Position numbers and translations under genes: made by a program | The notes under the pieces: generated by a model | Seen by the model: the letters and a program-made list of their open reading frames with translations, nothing else | Told to the model about the DNA's origin: nothing | Database searches by the model: none | Part shown: piece by piece, positions 6,901 to 15,149 of the stretch | Numbering within the stretch: the stretch's first letter is position 1 | Layout of the letters: every line of letters begins with the position of its first letter | Assembly (NCBI GenBank): GCA_019422525.1 | Contig: JAHZDE010000007.1 | Span: forward strand, 62,001-126,000 | Origin: Clostridiales bacterium | Lineage (GTDB): Bacteria > Bacillota > Clostridia > Oscillospirales > Acutalibacteraceae | DNA length: 64,000 bases | Reading direction: 5' to 3'

Positions 6901-9814
6901 TTTGGACAAGTGCACAGCTCTCAAGGAAATCAATATCAGCGGCTGCACCGCTTTGGAAACTGTTAATCTGGCAGGCCTCGGCCTTGAAAAGCTGGATGCC
7001 TCCGGCGAATATGCAAATCTGAAGTCTGTGGATATTTCCAATAACAAGTTGGATTTGAGCGAAGGAACTCCGGAGCGCGCATTTGTGGATGCTGCACTGG
7101 CTGCTACCGCAACTGTTGAGACCAAGAATACTGAAAAAGTTAACCTGGTTACCGATGCAACCATTATTACTTCCGAAAATGTTAACAATGATGACCTGTT
7201 TGTAGATGGTAATACGAATACCGACACCTATGCAGACGATCGTAATCAGAATGCTTCTGTTACCTTGGATCTCGGCTCCGAAAAGTCCATCGGTTCCTGG
7301 AGCATCTGGATGAAGACAAATACTGATGCTGTATTCCGTCCCTTCGGTGTGAAGACTGCTGAATTGGCAGTTTCTGATACTGCAGACGGCGAGTATACCA
7401 CCATCAGCACGCTGAATACGGTTGCTGCTGATACCCCCGATACCCTTTCCGAAACTGTTGCAGAACTGGAAACCCCGGTTACCGCACGGTATGTGAAGAT
7501 TACGGTAACCGCTTGGCAGCCTCATCCCGATGGAGGCAATGACTGGCCCGCTATGGTAGAAGCCATGATTTATAGTGGCGCTGCCGCAGAAGCTGTCAAG
7601 TTCGACAATCAGCGTCCGGTTGTGTATTCCGGCGTTAACTTCCTGCCCACCGATCCGGTGAAAATGGAAGTGTCCGCAGAAGATACCGTGGATGTTATGA
7701 CGTATGTCGAGAAGGCTTATACGGTTCGCGGTAACGAATATGCTGGCCTGAAGGATCAGCTTATCAACGGCAAGTCCTTCTTGGCAGAAGACGTGGATGT
7801 AAATGCTAAGCCCACCGATACCTACACCGCTTCTGTAGCGGATCAGAACCGTAAACCTGTAGAAGGTACGGTACTGTCTCTGGCAGAAGATATCACCTAC
7901 ACGGTTACTTATAAGAATGCAGAAAATGAGACTGCTGGTACTCTGACTATCGTTGTTGGCGATGGCGGCGAAATGGTAGTTCCCATCGTTATCACCGAGA
8001 ACCCCACCATTCTGTATGCAACTGAACAGAGCGATCATAGCTCTTCCGAAGATCCCGAGAATGCTTTCGATAACAATGAGAGCACGAAGTGGTGCCCCGG
8101 CGGCAACGCTGTACAGTCTCAGCTGATTATTGATGTAGGCGCCTATTATACCCTGACTGAGTGGAATATGTCCCATGCAGGCGTTAGCATTAGCGATGGC
8201 TCAGGCCGCAATACCCGCGACTTTGCTCTGCAGGTACTGAATGTAAAGAACCCCACCGCTGAACAGCTGGCAGATGAGGATTTCCTGACCAATGATGCTA
8301 ACTGGACCACAGTTGCTTCCTATACCAATAACCAGGAAAGCCGCACCCACTATGAGTTTACGGAATCTGTTACCGGCCGTTACTTCCGCCTGAACGTAAC
8401 AAAGGGCGATACTTCCGTTCAGTGGCCGTCCACCCGTATCTATGAATGGAGCATGAAGGGTGTTACTGCATCCTCTGTGGATCCCGAGCCGACCCCTGTT
8501 GATAAGACAGAACTGGAAACCGCAATTGCGAATGCCGCTCAGTATAATGAAGCCGATTATACTGCAGAGAGCTGGGCTGTGTTTGCCGATGCACTGGCTA
8601 AAGCCAACGAAGTGAATGGCAATACAGAAGCTACGCAGGACGACGTCAATGCAGCTGTGAAGGCCCTGAATGATGCTATCGCAGGTTTGGCCGAGTATGT
8701 GCCTCCTGTTGACAAGGCTGCACTGGAGCAGGCAATTGCAGATGCTGCTCAGTATGAGGAAGCTAAGTACACCGAGGCTAGCTGGACTGTATTTGCAGAA
8801 GCTTTGGCTAAGGCTAACGAAGTAAATGGCAATGCTGAAGCTACGCAGGACGATGTCAATGCAGCTGTGGAAGCATTGAATAACGCTATCGCAGGTCTGG
8901 AAGAGTATGTGGCTCCCGACAAGACCTTGCTGAAGAAGACTTATGACTTTGCTATGACTTTGAGTACCGAAGGCGTGACCGACAGTGCGAAGAAGTACTT
9001 TATGGATGCAGTTGCCGCGGCAGAAGCTGTTCTGAACGATGCTAAGGCAACGCAAGAAGAAGTGAATACTGCTTGGGATAATCTGCTGGAAGGCATTTGG
9101 GCACTGGGCCTGACCCAGGGCGACAAGACCATGCTGGAACAGCTGATTGCTAAGGCAGACAACATGGTAGAAAATTCCGGCAAGTATGTGGAAACCAACT
9201 GGGATCAGCTGGTAGAAGCACTGGAAGCTGCTAAGGGTGTTTACAACGATGGCGATGCCATGGATGAGGACATCCAGCCGGTAGCCGATGACCTGCTGAA
9301 GGCAATCCTGGCACAGCGGTTTAAGGCTAACAAGTCTATTCTGGAAGAACTGGTAGCCAAGGCCGAAGCAATGGATGTGAGCGGATATACTACAGCCAGT
9401 GTTTCCGTATTCAAGGCAGCCCTGTATAACGCCAACATGGTGCTGGCTGACATGACCCTGAGCGAAGACGATCAGGATGTAGTGGATGCAGCAGTCAACG
9501 AGCTGAACGAGGCAATTAAGAATCTGAGTGCAGATGTGGATACCGATAACAAACCTACTGATGACAACAAGGGCGACACTAATACCAGCAAGCCTGATGA
9601 CACCAGTAAGCCTGACGATACCACCACTGCTGGCAATGATACCACCTCTAATGGTTCTTCCACCAATAATAGTTCTACCAACGAGAACAACAGCAATACC
9701 CAGGCACCTGCAACGGGTGACAATACTCCCGTTATGATGTTGGTACTCCTGACAGTTGCAGCTGGTCTGGTATTGGTAGTCGTTGTCCGTCGCAAGGCAC
9801 ACATTGAGGGATAA
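3908..9814 (+). CDS. Wall-anchored GH85 endo-beta-N-acetylglucosaminidase, multimodular
   Basis: A 1,968-residue secreted enzyme. ATG 3908 is eight bases after AAGGGGA; ATG 3902 is also possible. A signal peptide (about 1-31) is followed by a GH85 domain to about residue 480. The family motif GYFLNQEEG carries the catalytic pair Asn232 and Glu234 that cleave the GlcNAc-GlcNAc core of N-glycans by substrate assistance. Next come the usual beta-sandwich and Fn3-like parts, a short leucine-rich repeat segment (about 950-1050), two discoidin/CBM32-like modules (about 1080-1230 and 1370-1520), five FIVAR three-helix repeats (about 1530-1875), a Thr/Asp/Asn linker, APATGD (residue 1933 on), a membrane segment and VVRRK. 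It acts outside the cell on N-glycoproteins. Codon use is strongly biased, suggesting high expression. Confidence 0.88.
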   Translation: MKKTSRTKRVGAAFLAAALVLTSLSASFTAFASDSWPNEKASAEPSFAGYRVKDIENWSPETDPYAEFLRAEVPLQERNEAFQATQAKPYLESNAQVMLMQGDYGNSFFNGTMYTDKFGEHVLNFWQYADYFSPWHGAATAYTPESIYDPITSDWRQRGFEFGVVNIPNPAYTNAAHKNGVMSIACIYFDPAFRPGQTCADLIEKDENGEFSIADKLIEMAKYFGYDGYFLNQEEGYYEDFKPFMAKLTAAGLYTQWYDTNSYFNSTKAQWLKDDVNGQINNSVFVNYGWTGAVDSAMEYAQQIGVNPFESIFFGLECNQNKFSGGHSSARNVTNLYDETGNPRASVALFTPSDWYQRGVDEIPAYNGQETPVMQQDEYQWMVAERERMFFSGVMEDPTNTGIKSGYSRPDVGVDNASGWVGVADFIAERSVIDGTKFYTNFNTGHGMQYFLDGKVSADKAWTNINIQDILPTWQWWMESTNINKLDVDFDYGSALTNNDKNGNPMTMPYTQVGAYNGGSSLVVYGNITDSNSLHLYKTDLDVNENSKASVTFKKTSDDAVTMQLGLIFKDAPETTEKLDIAGSETAGDWTTVDIDLSKYAGRKIAAITLEFAGQSENYQMNVGGLKISDGADKPATPTGFKVDYAYDSGEMILSWDMDNYDNVKQYNVYGTMSDGRRVYLGGIYDSILYVKSVFNEKDSIDLELRAVGADGTESDPATLTYTYTDKVSNVKVEEAKTSTGLLVRAATPGKLAVSFDAPAAGAPDSYEYEVTLRNIKSDDPDNQVYTYTTNGDVTSAEVPLPVEEGYEYDLKIYSVRDGEKGEPICYRGWSNDSYSEPIAEKDIRVNGTSVRLVDPDSVDWYKMTAEFTGTNVSKTFNFKRGGSSGNSMSFTIPSSTGMLSVVTQDYAGNMSEPTVIMLENGQVVDPTNLISEAQFPDAALLKAVKAQVGLTIDTLNKFTGTLDLSGTQVSDLTGLDRLTGMTGIDFSNCTALTNISGLDKCTALKEINISGCTALETVNLAGLGLEKLDASGEYANLKSVDISNNKLDLSEGTPERAFVDAALAATATVETKNTEKVNLVTDATIITSENVNNDDLFVDGNTNTDTYADDRNQNASVTLDLGSEKSIGSWSIWMKTNTDAVFRPFGVKTAELAVSDTADGEYTTISTLNTVAADTPDTLSETVAELETPVTARYVKITVTAWQPHPDGGNDWPAMVEAMIYSGAAAEAVKFDNQRPVVYSGVNFLPTDPVKMEVSAEDTVDVMTYVEKAYTVRGNEYAGLKDQLINGKSFLAEDVDVNAKPTDTYTASVADQNRKPVEGTVLSLAEDITYTVTYKNAENETAGTLTIVVGDGGEMVVPIVITENPTILYATEQSDHSSSEDPENAFDNNESTKWCPGGNAVQSQLIIDVGAYYTLTEWNMSHAGVSISDGSGRNTRDFALQVLNVKNPTAEQLADEDFLTNDANWTTVASYTNNQESRTHYEFTESVTGRYFRLNVTKGDTSVQWPSTRIYEWSMKGVTASSVDPEPTPVDKTELETAIANAAQYNEADYTAESWAVFADALAKANEVNGNTEATQDDVNAAVKALNDAIAGLAEYVPPVDKAALEQAIADAAQYEEAKYTEASWTVFAEALAKANEVNGNAEATQDDVNAAVEALNNAIAGLEEYVAPDKTLLKKTYDFAMTLSTEGVTDSAKKYFMDAVAAAEAVLNDAKATQEEVNTAWDNLLEGIWALGLTQGDKTMLEQLIAKADNMVENSGKYVETNWDQLVEALEAAKGVYNDGDAMDEDIQPVADDLLKAILAQRFKANKSILEELVAKAEAMDVSGYTTASVSVFKAALYNANMVLADMTLSEDDQDVVDAAVNELNEAIKNLSADVDTDNKPTDDNKGDTNTSKPDDTSKPDDTTTAGNDTTSNGSSTNNSSTNENNSNTQAPATGDNTPVMMLVLLTVAAGLVLVVVVRRKAHIEG

Positions 9815-9884
9815 CAACCATCTGGACTGTTACAATTGATTTTGAGTAAGCCTAAGAATTTGACCTTTATGTTTTCCTGAAAAA

Positions 9885-9926
9885 GCTGGCCCCCTCCCAT
9901 TTATTTGGGAGGGGGCTGGCTTTTTT
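9885..9926. terminator. Bidirectional terminator between GH85 and GH25 genes
   Basis: CCCCCTCCCA pairs with TGGGAGGGGG across a short loop, with T6 on the plus side and A-rich sequence on the other, between convergent genes. Confidence 0.85.
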
Positions 9927-9927
9927 G

Positions 9928-11172
9928 TTATGAACGAATGACATTTAAATCTGTTTTTCCAAAAATCCCATCTACGGTTCCAGAGCTGGTATATTGCCAC
10001 CAAAGCCAATTATCTGTGCCGGATGGCAGGAGGTTTGTTGTATAATGAGCAAGCCACAATGGGTATTGAAGCAGTTGATCAAGATACAGGGTGTTTTGAA
10101 TCCAGTTGGGATTTGTATAGACGGCGGCTTTATATCCGTTCGCCTCTATAGTTTCACAAAAAGCCAAGGCTAAATCCGTTACTTGCTGCCGACTTAAATT
10201 GGCGAGATGAAAGCGGGAATCAGCGGCAGGGTCTTCTAAATCGTATACAATAGGTAAATCCAATGGCCGTCCATTTAGCTGATTGATGACCCACAGAGCT
10301 TCCTGCTGGGCTTCTTCGGGGGTAATTGCCTGGGAAAAGAAATAGACACCGATGTCTACTCCATTGGTCGTAGCGCCGGCATAGTTTTTTTCAAAGTATG
10401 TATCGCTGTAAAAGCCACCCTCTTTTCGGTAATACTGCCCGCCAATCCGCAAAAAAGCAAAGGAAATATCATCATTGGCCACTTTTTTCCAATTGATAGT
10501 CCCTTGATAGCTGGAAACATCAATGCCTGTGCGGCTGGTCCGAACTCCATCCTCTTTAAAATAATATCTCCGGCCGCTAATAATTTGCCAGCCAGTAATC
10601 GGAGCTCCGTCTACCAGGTAATATTGCCCTTTTTGATTTTCATACCAGCCGGTTTGGATGGGAAAACCGGAAGCAGTCGGAGTAGGAGAGGGTTGTGGAG
10701 TGAGAGTTGGAGATGGAGTTAAGGTAGCAGAGGGATTTTTAGTGGGAGAGGGAGAAGGGGTGAAAGATGGTTTTTGATTGGGAGAAGGAACGGTGTCGAT
10801 GATAGGAGGTGGGGTGGGGCGGCTTTCCTGAATAATAGTATCTTCTTGTTTAGATTCTTCTTTGACAGGAAGACGGTTGAGTTCTTCTTTCTTTTCCTCT
10901 GTCAGTACTACAGGTTTTCGAGTAGGAGCAGGGGTGGAAGAGGGTATAGAGGTTGGCCGGGAGGTAGGTTTGGAAGTTGCTTTAGGGGTTGGCGTTGGAC
11001 TGGAGACAGGAGTAGAAGTTGGACTTAGGGTATGATCAGGCACAGAGGAAGATTGGATAGATATAGTTTGCTTGGCAGGAAATGGCTGCATCACAGGCTG
11101 TGAAGTAGAACATCCAGTTAGTCCTATGAGCGCAGAGGTTAAAAAAACAGCAGTTTTGTAATAGCATTTCAC
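9928..11172 (-). CDS. GH25 lysozyme (muramidase) lipoprotein with Pro/Thr/Ser linker
   Basis: A 414-residue protein with a GTG start at 11172 and AGGAG nine bases upstream. The signal sequence ends in the good lipobox LTGC (LIGLTGCSTS), so it should be anchored to the membrane. A linker rich in Pro, Thr and Ser spans roughly residues 25-165 and would bridge the wall. A glycine/tyrosine/tryptophan-rich segment (GWYENQKGQYYL..GWQIISGRRYYF) resembles choline-binding-type wall repeats. The GH25 domain begins at GIDVSSYQG, with Asp218, and holds the DLED segment with Asp311 and Glu313, the usual acidic catalytic residues. The enzyme should cut peptidoglycan glycan strands. It is monocistronic. Confidence 0.9.
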   Translation of the reverse strand: MKCYYKTAVFLTSALIGLTGCSTSQPVMQPFPAKQTISIQSSSVPDHTLSPTSTPVSSPTPTPKATSKPTSRPTSIPSSTPAPTRKPVVLTEEKKEELNRLPVKEESKQEDTIIQESRPTPPPIIDTVPSPNQKPSFTPSPSPTKNPSATLTPSPTLTPQPSPTPTASGFPIQTGWYENQKGQYYLVDGAPITGWQIISGRRYYFKEDGVRTSRTGIDVSSYQGTINWKKVANDDISFAFLRIGGQYYRKEGGFYSDTYFEKNYAGATTNGVDIGVYFFSQAITPEEAQQEALWVINQLNGRPLDLPIVYDLEDPAADSRFHLANLSRQQVTDLALAFCETIEANGYKAAVYTNPNWIQNTLYLDQLLQYPLWLAHYTTNLLPSGTDNWLWWQYTSSGTVDGIFGKTDLNVIRS

Positions 11173-11221
11173 GTATAAGTTCTCCTTTTAAATAGACACG
11201 GTACATACGAATGATTGAGAC

Positions 11222-11230
11222 AGTATATCA
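11222..11230 (-). promoter_or_regulatory. Extended -10 promoter for the GH25 gene
   Basis: The minus strand reads TGATATACT about 50 bases before the GTG start. Confidence 0.5.
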
Positions 11231-11288
11231 TAATATGTCGTGCTAATAAACAGAAAATATTGATATTACAAAAATTACCAATAAAACA

Positions 11289-11375
11289 CCCCCTTCCGGG
11301 AGGAGTCGGAAGGGGGCAAAAAGAAAAGGGATTTGGAGAGGCCCGCCGGAGAAAGGAGAACCGGCGGGTTCTTAT
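11289..11375 (-). terminator. Two successive hairpins downstream of the Smr gene
   Basis: CCCGCCGG/CCGGCGGG (11342-11368) and CCCCCTTCC/GGAAGGGGG (11289-11316) form strong stems after the minus-strand Smr gene. The second is followed on the minus strand by a short T-rich tract. They also separate it from the GH25 promoter. Confidence 0.65.
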
Positions 11376-11410
11376 TGTATCCCAAAAGGAAAGCCGTATT
11401 CCTTAGGAAT

Positions 11411-11674
11411 TTATTTTGTGGGCTTTTTTAAAAGAATTCTGGTTTGCCCTTGGTTCAGGGATAGTAGCTTTGCTTGAATTCGGGGATGTTTTAGCTGATT
11501 GCGCACCATATCCCGTAACACGGTTCCTCGGCTATACCCATGAATGACCACTACTTCCTGTACTTGTGGACCGGCATGGGTTAAAAGATGTTCCAACCGG
11601 GCTTTGGCATCGGAAGCCATCAGGCCGTGAATGTCCACTTCCATGACAGTGGGAGAGGGTTTGGTTACTTTCAT
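11411..11674 (-). CDS. Stand-alone Smr-domain protein
   Basis: An 87-residue protein that is little more than an Smr (small MutS-related) domain. The two family motifs are visible: DIHG near residue 15 and IHGYSRGTVLR near residue 44, the latter a variant of the HGxGxGxLR signature. Smr domains bind or nick branched DNA, or cleave RNA on stalled ribosomes; which applies here cannot be told. No MutS2 ATPase part is attached, so this is not a MutS2 fragment by necessity. ATG 11674 has AAGGA close upstream. Confidence 0.78.
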   Translation of the reverse strand: MKVTKPSPTVMEVDIHGLMASDAKARLEHLLTHAGPQVQEVVVIHGYSRGTVLRDMVRNQLKHPRIQAKLLSLNQGQTRILLKKPTK

Positions 11675-11770
11675 GAGAAATCCTTCTTTCTATAGGCTTT
11701 TCCGGAAGAGTGTGATACTTGAAAAATCTGGAGATAAACATAATTTGTGATATTTTTTCTACAGGATTTA

Positions 11771-11779
11771 TGGTATAAT
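11771..11779 (+). promoter_or_regulatory. Extended -10 promoter
   Basis: TGGTATAAT precedes the 11883 gene by about 100 bases; the -35 is poor. Confidence 0.5.
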
Positions 11780-11882
11780 AAAGTATATACCTATTCGTAA
11801 ATGCCATCCTGCAGATAGGAAAAGTTTGCAGGATTTTATTATACCGAAATTTTTAAGCAGGGGCAAGGGGGCACAGAATCAT

Positions 11883-13058
11883 ATGACCGTAGTGGACATT
11901 CGCAATATTGTGACAGACAGCAATGTGGAGCTGATTTCCATCAGCCCATCTACGATTTACTATGCCGAAGAAAAAGATGAAGAAGGCCACCGGAGCCTGT
12001 TTATTCTGGAATATAACCGGGAAACCCGGCGTGAACGTATTATTGCAAATTATTTTTTGATAAAGCCATCTTTTGTCCAGCACTATTTTGACTTTCCCGA
12101 GGAAATCCTGATTGTAATGGAAAATGGGGGGAGTACCGTATGGCTTTTGAGCTTGGACAAAGAAACCGGCCGGGAAAAAGCTTTGGAAGAAATCCATTTT
12201 GTTGGCGGCTTTTTTGGTTGTAAGGCATTGGACGAAAATCATGTGATTTTTTATACCCAGGAAAACGAAAAACATCGAGGAATGTTTGAAGAATATCGCC
12301 GGACAACGGGTTTTGCCAGAGTGGCGTGCCTGTATGATATTTCGGAGCATCGATATTACTATATCCGTGACCGGCGGATTTGCAGTTTATTGCCGGAAAA
12401 CCTGATTACCTATGATGTGGGAGGAGAAACTCAACTATTAATCCTGCAACCTTATGGCAGCGAAGAAGAAAAAGAGCACTGCTATCGGAATCGGCGTTGG
12501 CTGGGAGAAGGTGTGGAGGATTCGGTTTGGCTGTGTACGTTGCTGGATTTTGTGGTGGGTGTAAAAAGTGCCGAAAGCCATCTACCGCTGGAACGGGTGC
12601 TCAGTGCTGGTACGGATGGGCTCGTGCGCTTTGCTGGAATGGATGATTATAATCTCTATTTTCGGGCGAAACATTTTCCTACCAGCGACCAGCGAATTTG
12701 TGCAGTGAGCAAGGCAACAGTACGCAAAGAAGTGGTTGCAGACTTGAATTTGAAGGAGAATGAAGCGCCTGCCTCTTTTTATATCGACACAGACGCTGCC
12801 CAGGTGTTTCGAGTGGAGGAATTGGAAGATGGTTATCATATTACCGGAACTCTTAACTCGGCAGTTGATACATACTACAGTAAAGAGCTGGGAGACTTTG
12901 TGTGCTGCATCCAGGACCGCTTTATTGTTGCCAGATATATGATGAGCGATGAAAATGATACCTTTACTTTTTACTCTGTATTTGATTCTAAAACCGGGAA
13001 ACAGCAAAGCTATGAGTGCCAATGTACTGTGAAAGGGAATACGGTAGTTTTATATTAA
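11883..13058 (+). CDS. Unknown protein, possibly beta-propeller-like
   Basis: A 391-residue soluble protein without signal peptide or membrane segment. ATG 11883 (MTVVDIRNIV) follows AAGGGGG by eleven bases. An in-frame TTG at 11826 with AGGA five bases upstream would add 19 residues and cannot be excluded. The sequence alternates short hydrophobic strands with charged turns (IYYAEEKDEEGHRSLFIL, VWLLSLDKETGREK, ARVACLYDISEHRYYYIRD), a pattern seen in beta-propellers, but I do not recognise a family. It has its own promoter and is followed by the T-box region of trpB. No function is proposed. Confidence 0.6.
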   Translation: MTVVDIRNIVTDSNVELISISPSTIYYAEEKDEEGHRSLFILEYNRETRRERIIANYFLIKPSFVQHYFDFPEEILIVMENGGSTVWLLSLDKETGREKALEEIHFVGGFFGCKALDENHVIFYTQENEKHRGMFEEYRRTTGFARVACLYDISEHRYYYIRDRRICSLLPENLITYDVGGETQLLILQPYGSEEEKEHCYRNRRWLGEGVEDSVWLCTLLDFVVGVKSAESHLPLERVLSAGTDGLVRFAGMDDYNLYFRAKHFPTSDQRICAVSKATVRKEVVADLNLKENEAPASFYIDTDAAQVFRVEELEDGYHITGTLNSAVDTYYSKELGDFVCCIQDRFIVARYMMSDENDTFTFYSVFDSKTGKQQSYECQCTVKGNTVVLY

Positions 13059-13110
13059 ATACGGCGCGTTAAGTTTCTACAAGAATTCATGTGTTTAAGA
13101 AAAAAATTCG

Positions 13111-13139
13111 TTGACAAATCCGAATTTCAGGCATATAAT
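13111..13139 (+). promoter_or_regulatory. Consensus promoter of the trpB T-box transcript
   Basis: A perfect TTGACA at 13111-13116, a 17-base spacer and a perfect TATAAT at 13134-13139. The strong promoter is typical of a gene controlled by transcription attenuation. Confidence 0.85.
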
Positions 13140-13149
13140 ATCAGTAATA

Positions 13150-13425
13150 AATAAAAACCGATGAGTAAGAATAGTATCTGCAGGAAGTGTTTTCTTCAGA
13201 GAACCGGAAGTGGTGGAATCCGGTGTGAACATGTGCAGTGAATGGACTTACGAGGGCAGGGTGAGCGCTGAAAAGCAGGTAGCCTGTGACGGGAACTCCA
13301 CCCGTTATCAAGGGAGCATACATGATGGTGTATGGAATGAGTGGGCGATGATATCGTCAAACTGGGTGGTACCGCAGGAGAATGGCTCCTGTCCCTGTGA
13401 AATGCAGGGACAGGGGCTTTTTTAA
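13150..13425 (+). promoter_or_regulatory. T-box riboswitch, tryptophan specificity, with terminator
   Basis: The leader holds the T-box signature GGGTGGTACCGC at 13364-13375, which forms the antiterminator bulge that pairs with the uncharged tRNA acceptor end. In the Stem I area, GAATGGACTT at 13240-13249 presents TGG (13243-13245) as specifier codon, matching tRNA-Trp. The element ends in an intrinsic terminator with stem CCTGTCCCTG/CAGGGACAGG (13388-13414) and a T run. Low charged tRNA-Trp should allow readthrough into trpB. Confidence 0.92.
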
Positions 13426-13492
13426 TTTTCAAATATACGGTTCCCGAACCATCACTGTGAAAATTTTGATTTTTGAAAGGAGCAATCCAACC

Positions 13493-14869
13493 ATGGCAAA
13501 AATTCCTCATCGACTGAACCTGACCGAAGACCAGCTCCCGAAGCAGTGGTATAATATGCGGGCCGACATGAAAGAACAGCCCGAGCCGATGCTCAATCCC
13601 GTAACCCATAAACCCATTAAAACGGAAGAGCTGTATCCCATCTTCTGCGAAGAACTGGCTGCACAGGAAATGGACAGCACCACCCGTTATATTGATATTC
13701 CCGAAGAGGTACAGGAGATTTATAAGTGCTACCGGCCATCTCCGTTGTGCCGTGCTTATACCTTGGAAAAGTATCTGGATACCCCTGCCCGCATTTATTA
13801 TAAATTCGAGGGCAATAACACTTCCGGCAGCCATAAGTTGAATTCCGCTGTGCCTCAGGCCTACTATGCCAAAAAACAGGGCTTGAAAGGCTTGACCACG
13901 GAAACCGGTGCCGGCCAGTGGGGAACCGCTTTGGCAGAGGCTTGCGCATATTTTGGTTTGCCGCTGACGGTCTTTATGGTCAAAGGCTCTTATATGCAGA
14001 AGCCCCATCGCCGCTCTATTATCCAGACTTTTGGTGCAGATGTCATTGCCAGTCCCAGTGATACCACTGCTGTGGGCCGTGCCATTTTGGCAGGCGACCC
14101 CAATACCACTGGCAGTCTGGGATGCGCAATCAGCGAAGCCATTGAAGTGGCAACGACCCATGAGGGGTATCGGTATGTGTTGGGCTCTGTCCTGAATCAG
14201 GTAGTACTTCACCAGTCCATCATCGGTCTGGAGTCTAAAATGGCTATGGAAATGTTGGACGAATATCCCGATATCGTGATTGGCTGTGCCGGCGGCGGTT
14301 CCAACCTGGCTGGCCTGATTGCCCCCTTTATGCAGGATAAACTGCTGGGCCGTGCCAACCCGCACTTTATCGCGGTAGAGCCTGCTTCCTGCCCGTCTTT
14401 GACTCGCGGCAAATATGCTTATGATTATTGCGACACCGGTAAGGTAACGCCTCTGGCAAAAATGTACACACTGGGATGCGGATTTATTCCCTCTGCCAAC
14501 CATGCAGGAGGTCTGCGTTATCACGGAATGTCTCCTATCCTCTCGAAATTGTATCACGACGGCTATCTGGATGAGGCACGGGCTGTGGAGCAGACAAAAG
14601 TTTTTGAAGCGGCTACCTTGTTCGCCAAAACCGAAACCATTCTTCCTGCGCCGGAATCTTCTCATGCTATCCGTGTGGCAATTGACGAGGCTCTGCGCTG
14701 CAAGGAAACCGGGGAGAGCAAGTGCATCCTGTTTGGCCTGACCGGTACCGGATATTTTGATATGACAGCTTATACCTCTTTCCGTGAGGGTACTATGACA
14801 GACTATATTCCTACAGATGAGGACTTGGCACCGGGTTTTGACTCTCTGCCTAAAATTGAGGAGGAATAA
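13493..14869 (+). CDS. trpB: Tryptophan synthase beta chain, TrpB2 type
   Basis: A 458-residue PLP enzyme. ATG 13493 follows AAGGAG by ten bases. The length and the N-terminal ARIYYKFEGNN segment fit the TrpB2 subclass. NTSGSHKLNSA holds the Schiff-base lysine Lys115, and GCAGGGSN is the phosphate-binding glycine loop. It makes L-tryptophan from indole and serine in the cytoplasm. No trpA or other trp genes are adjacent, so it may salvage indole, work with a distant TrpA, or use another indole source. Control by the Trp T-box upstream links its expression to tryptophan shortage. Confidence 0.93.
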   Translation: MAKIPHRLNLTEDQLPKQWYNMRADMKEQPEPMLNPVTHKPIKTEELYPIFCEELAAQEMDSTTRYIDIPEEVQEIYKCYRPSPLCRAYTLEKYLDTPARIYYKFEGNNTSGSHKLNSAVPQAYYAKKQGLKGLTTETGAGQWGTALAEACAYFGLPLTVFMVKGSYMQKPHRRSIIQTFGADVIASPSDTTAVGRAILAGDPNTTGSLGCAISEAIEVATTHEGYRYVLGSVLNQVVLHQSIIGLESKMAMEMLDEYPDIVIGCAGGGSNLAGLIAPFMQDKLLGRANPHFIAVEPASCPSLTRGKYAYDYCDTGKVTPLAKMYTLGCGFIPSANHAGGLRYHGMSPILSKLYHDGYLDEARAVEQTKVFEAATLFAKTETILPAPESSHAIRVAIDEALRCKETGESKCILFGLTGTGYFDMTAYTSFREGTMTDYIPTDEDLAPGFDSLPKIEEE

Positions 14870-14973
14870 TTGTAGTTTTTTTACAAGACTCGGGCAAACC
14901 GCAAGAAACTAAATCTCCCAAAAATCTGATTTTGGATAAAAAAGAGATTCTTTGTCGAGCTATTGTGAAACGG

Positions 14974-15002
14974 TTGACATACCATATGTTGTGGGTTATA
15001 AT
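14974..15002 (+). promoter_or_regulatory. Consensus promoter with no protein gene behind it
   Basis: TTGACA at 14974-14979, a 17-base spacer and TATAAT at 14997-15002. It directs transcription into a short stretch ending in a terminator. Confidence 0.8.
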
Positions 15003-15008
15003 GGTCTT

Positions 15009-15149
15009 GCAAGAGCCAAAGGGATTCAGAAAAGTGCTCTTCCGTATTTTGTTTATAAGATCGGCGGCATGGTTTGCCGCACCTTTTTCAATACAACTCC
15101 TCCCCAAAAAGGAAAAAGCCGGGTTTTCCCCCGGCTTTTTCCTTTTTTA
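15009..15149 (+). ncRNA. Candidate small RNA with C-rich loop
   Basis: Between the consensus promoter and a strong terminator lies about 140 nt with no credible reading frame. It can fold into a stem from AAGAGC/GCTCTT, a second from GCGGCA/TGCCGC (about 15064-15080), an unpaired stretch with CTCCTCCCC at 15097-15105, and a 13-bp terminator stem (15111-15142) followed by T6. The C-rich segment is complementary to Shine-Dalgarno sequences, as in RsaE/RoxS-type regulators of Firmicutes. I cannot match it to a named RNA family. The 15150-15380 stretch after it is AT-rich and holds only a weak AACCAC/GTGGTT hairpin near 15300. Confidence 0.55.

Noticed and set aside
8490..9530. The internal repeats of GH85 and the GH121-like stalks as possible DNA repeats or a recombination cassette.
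   Set aside because: They are in-frame FIVAR domain repeats of about 65-70 residues and are explained at the protein level.
11289..11375. The paired GC-rich hairpins as a possible mobile-element end or CRISPR-like repeat.
   Set aside because: The two stems are unrelated in sequence, occur once each and fit terminators after the Smr gene.
13210..13425. Short frames inside the T-box leader upstream of trpB.
   Set aside because: The region is explained by the T-box RNA and its terminator; the frames have no ribosome site.
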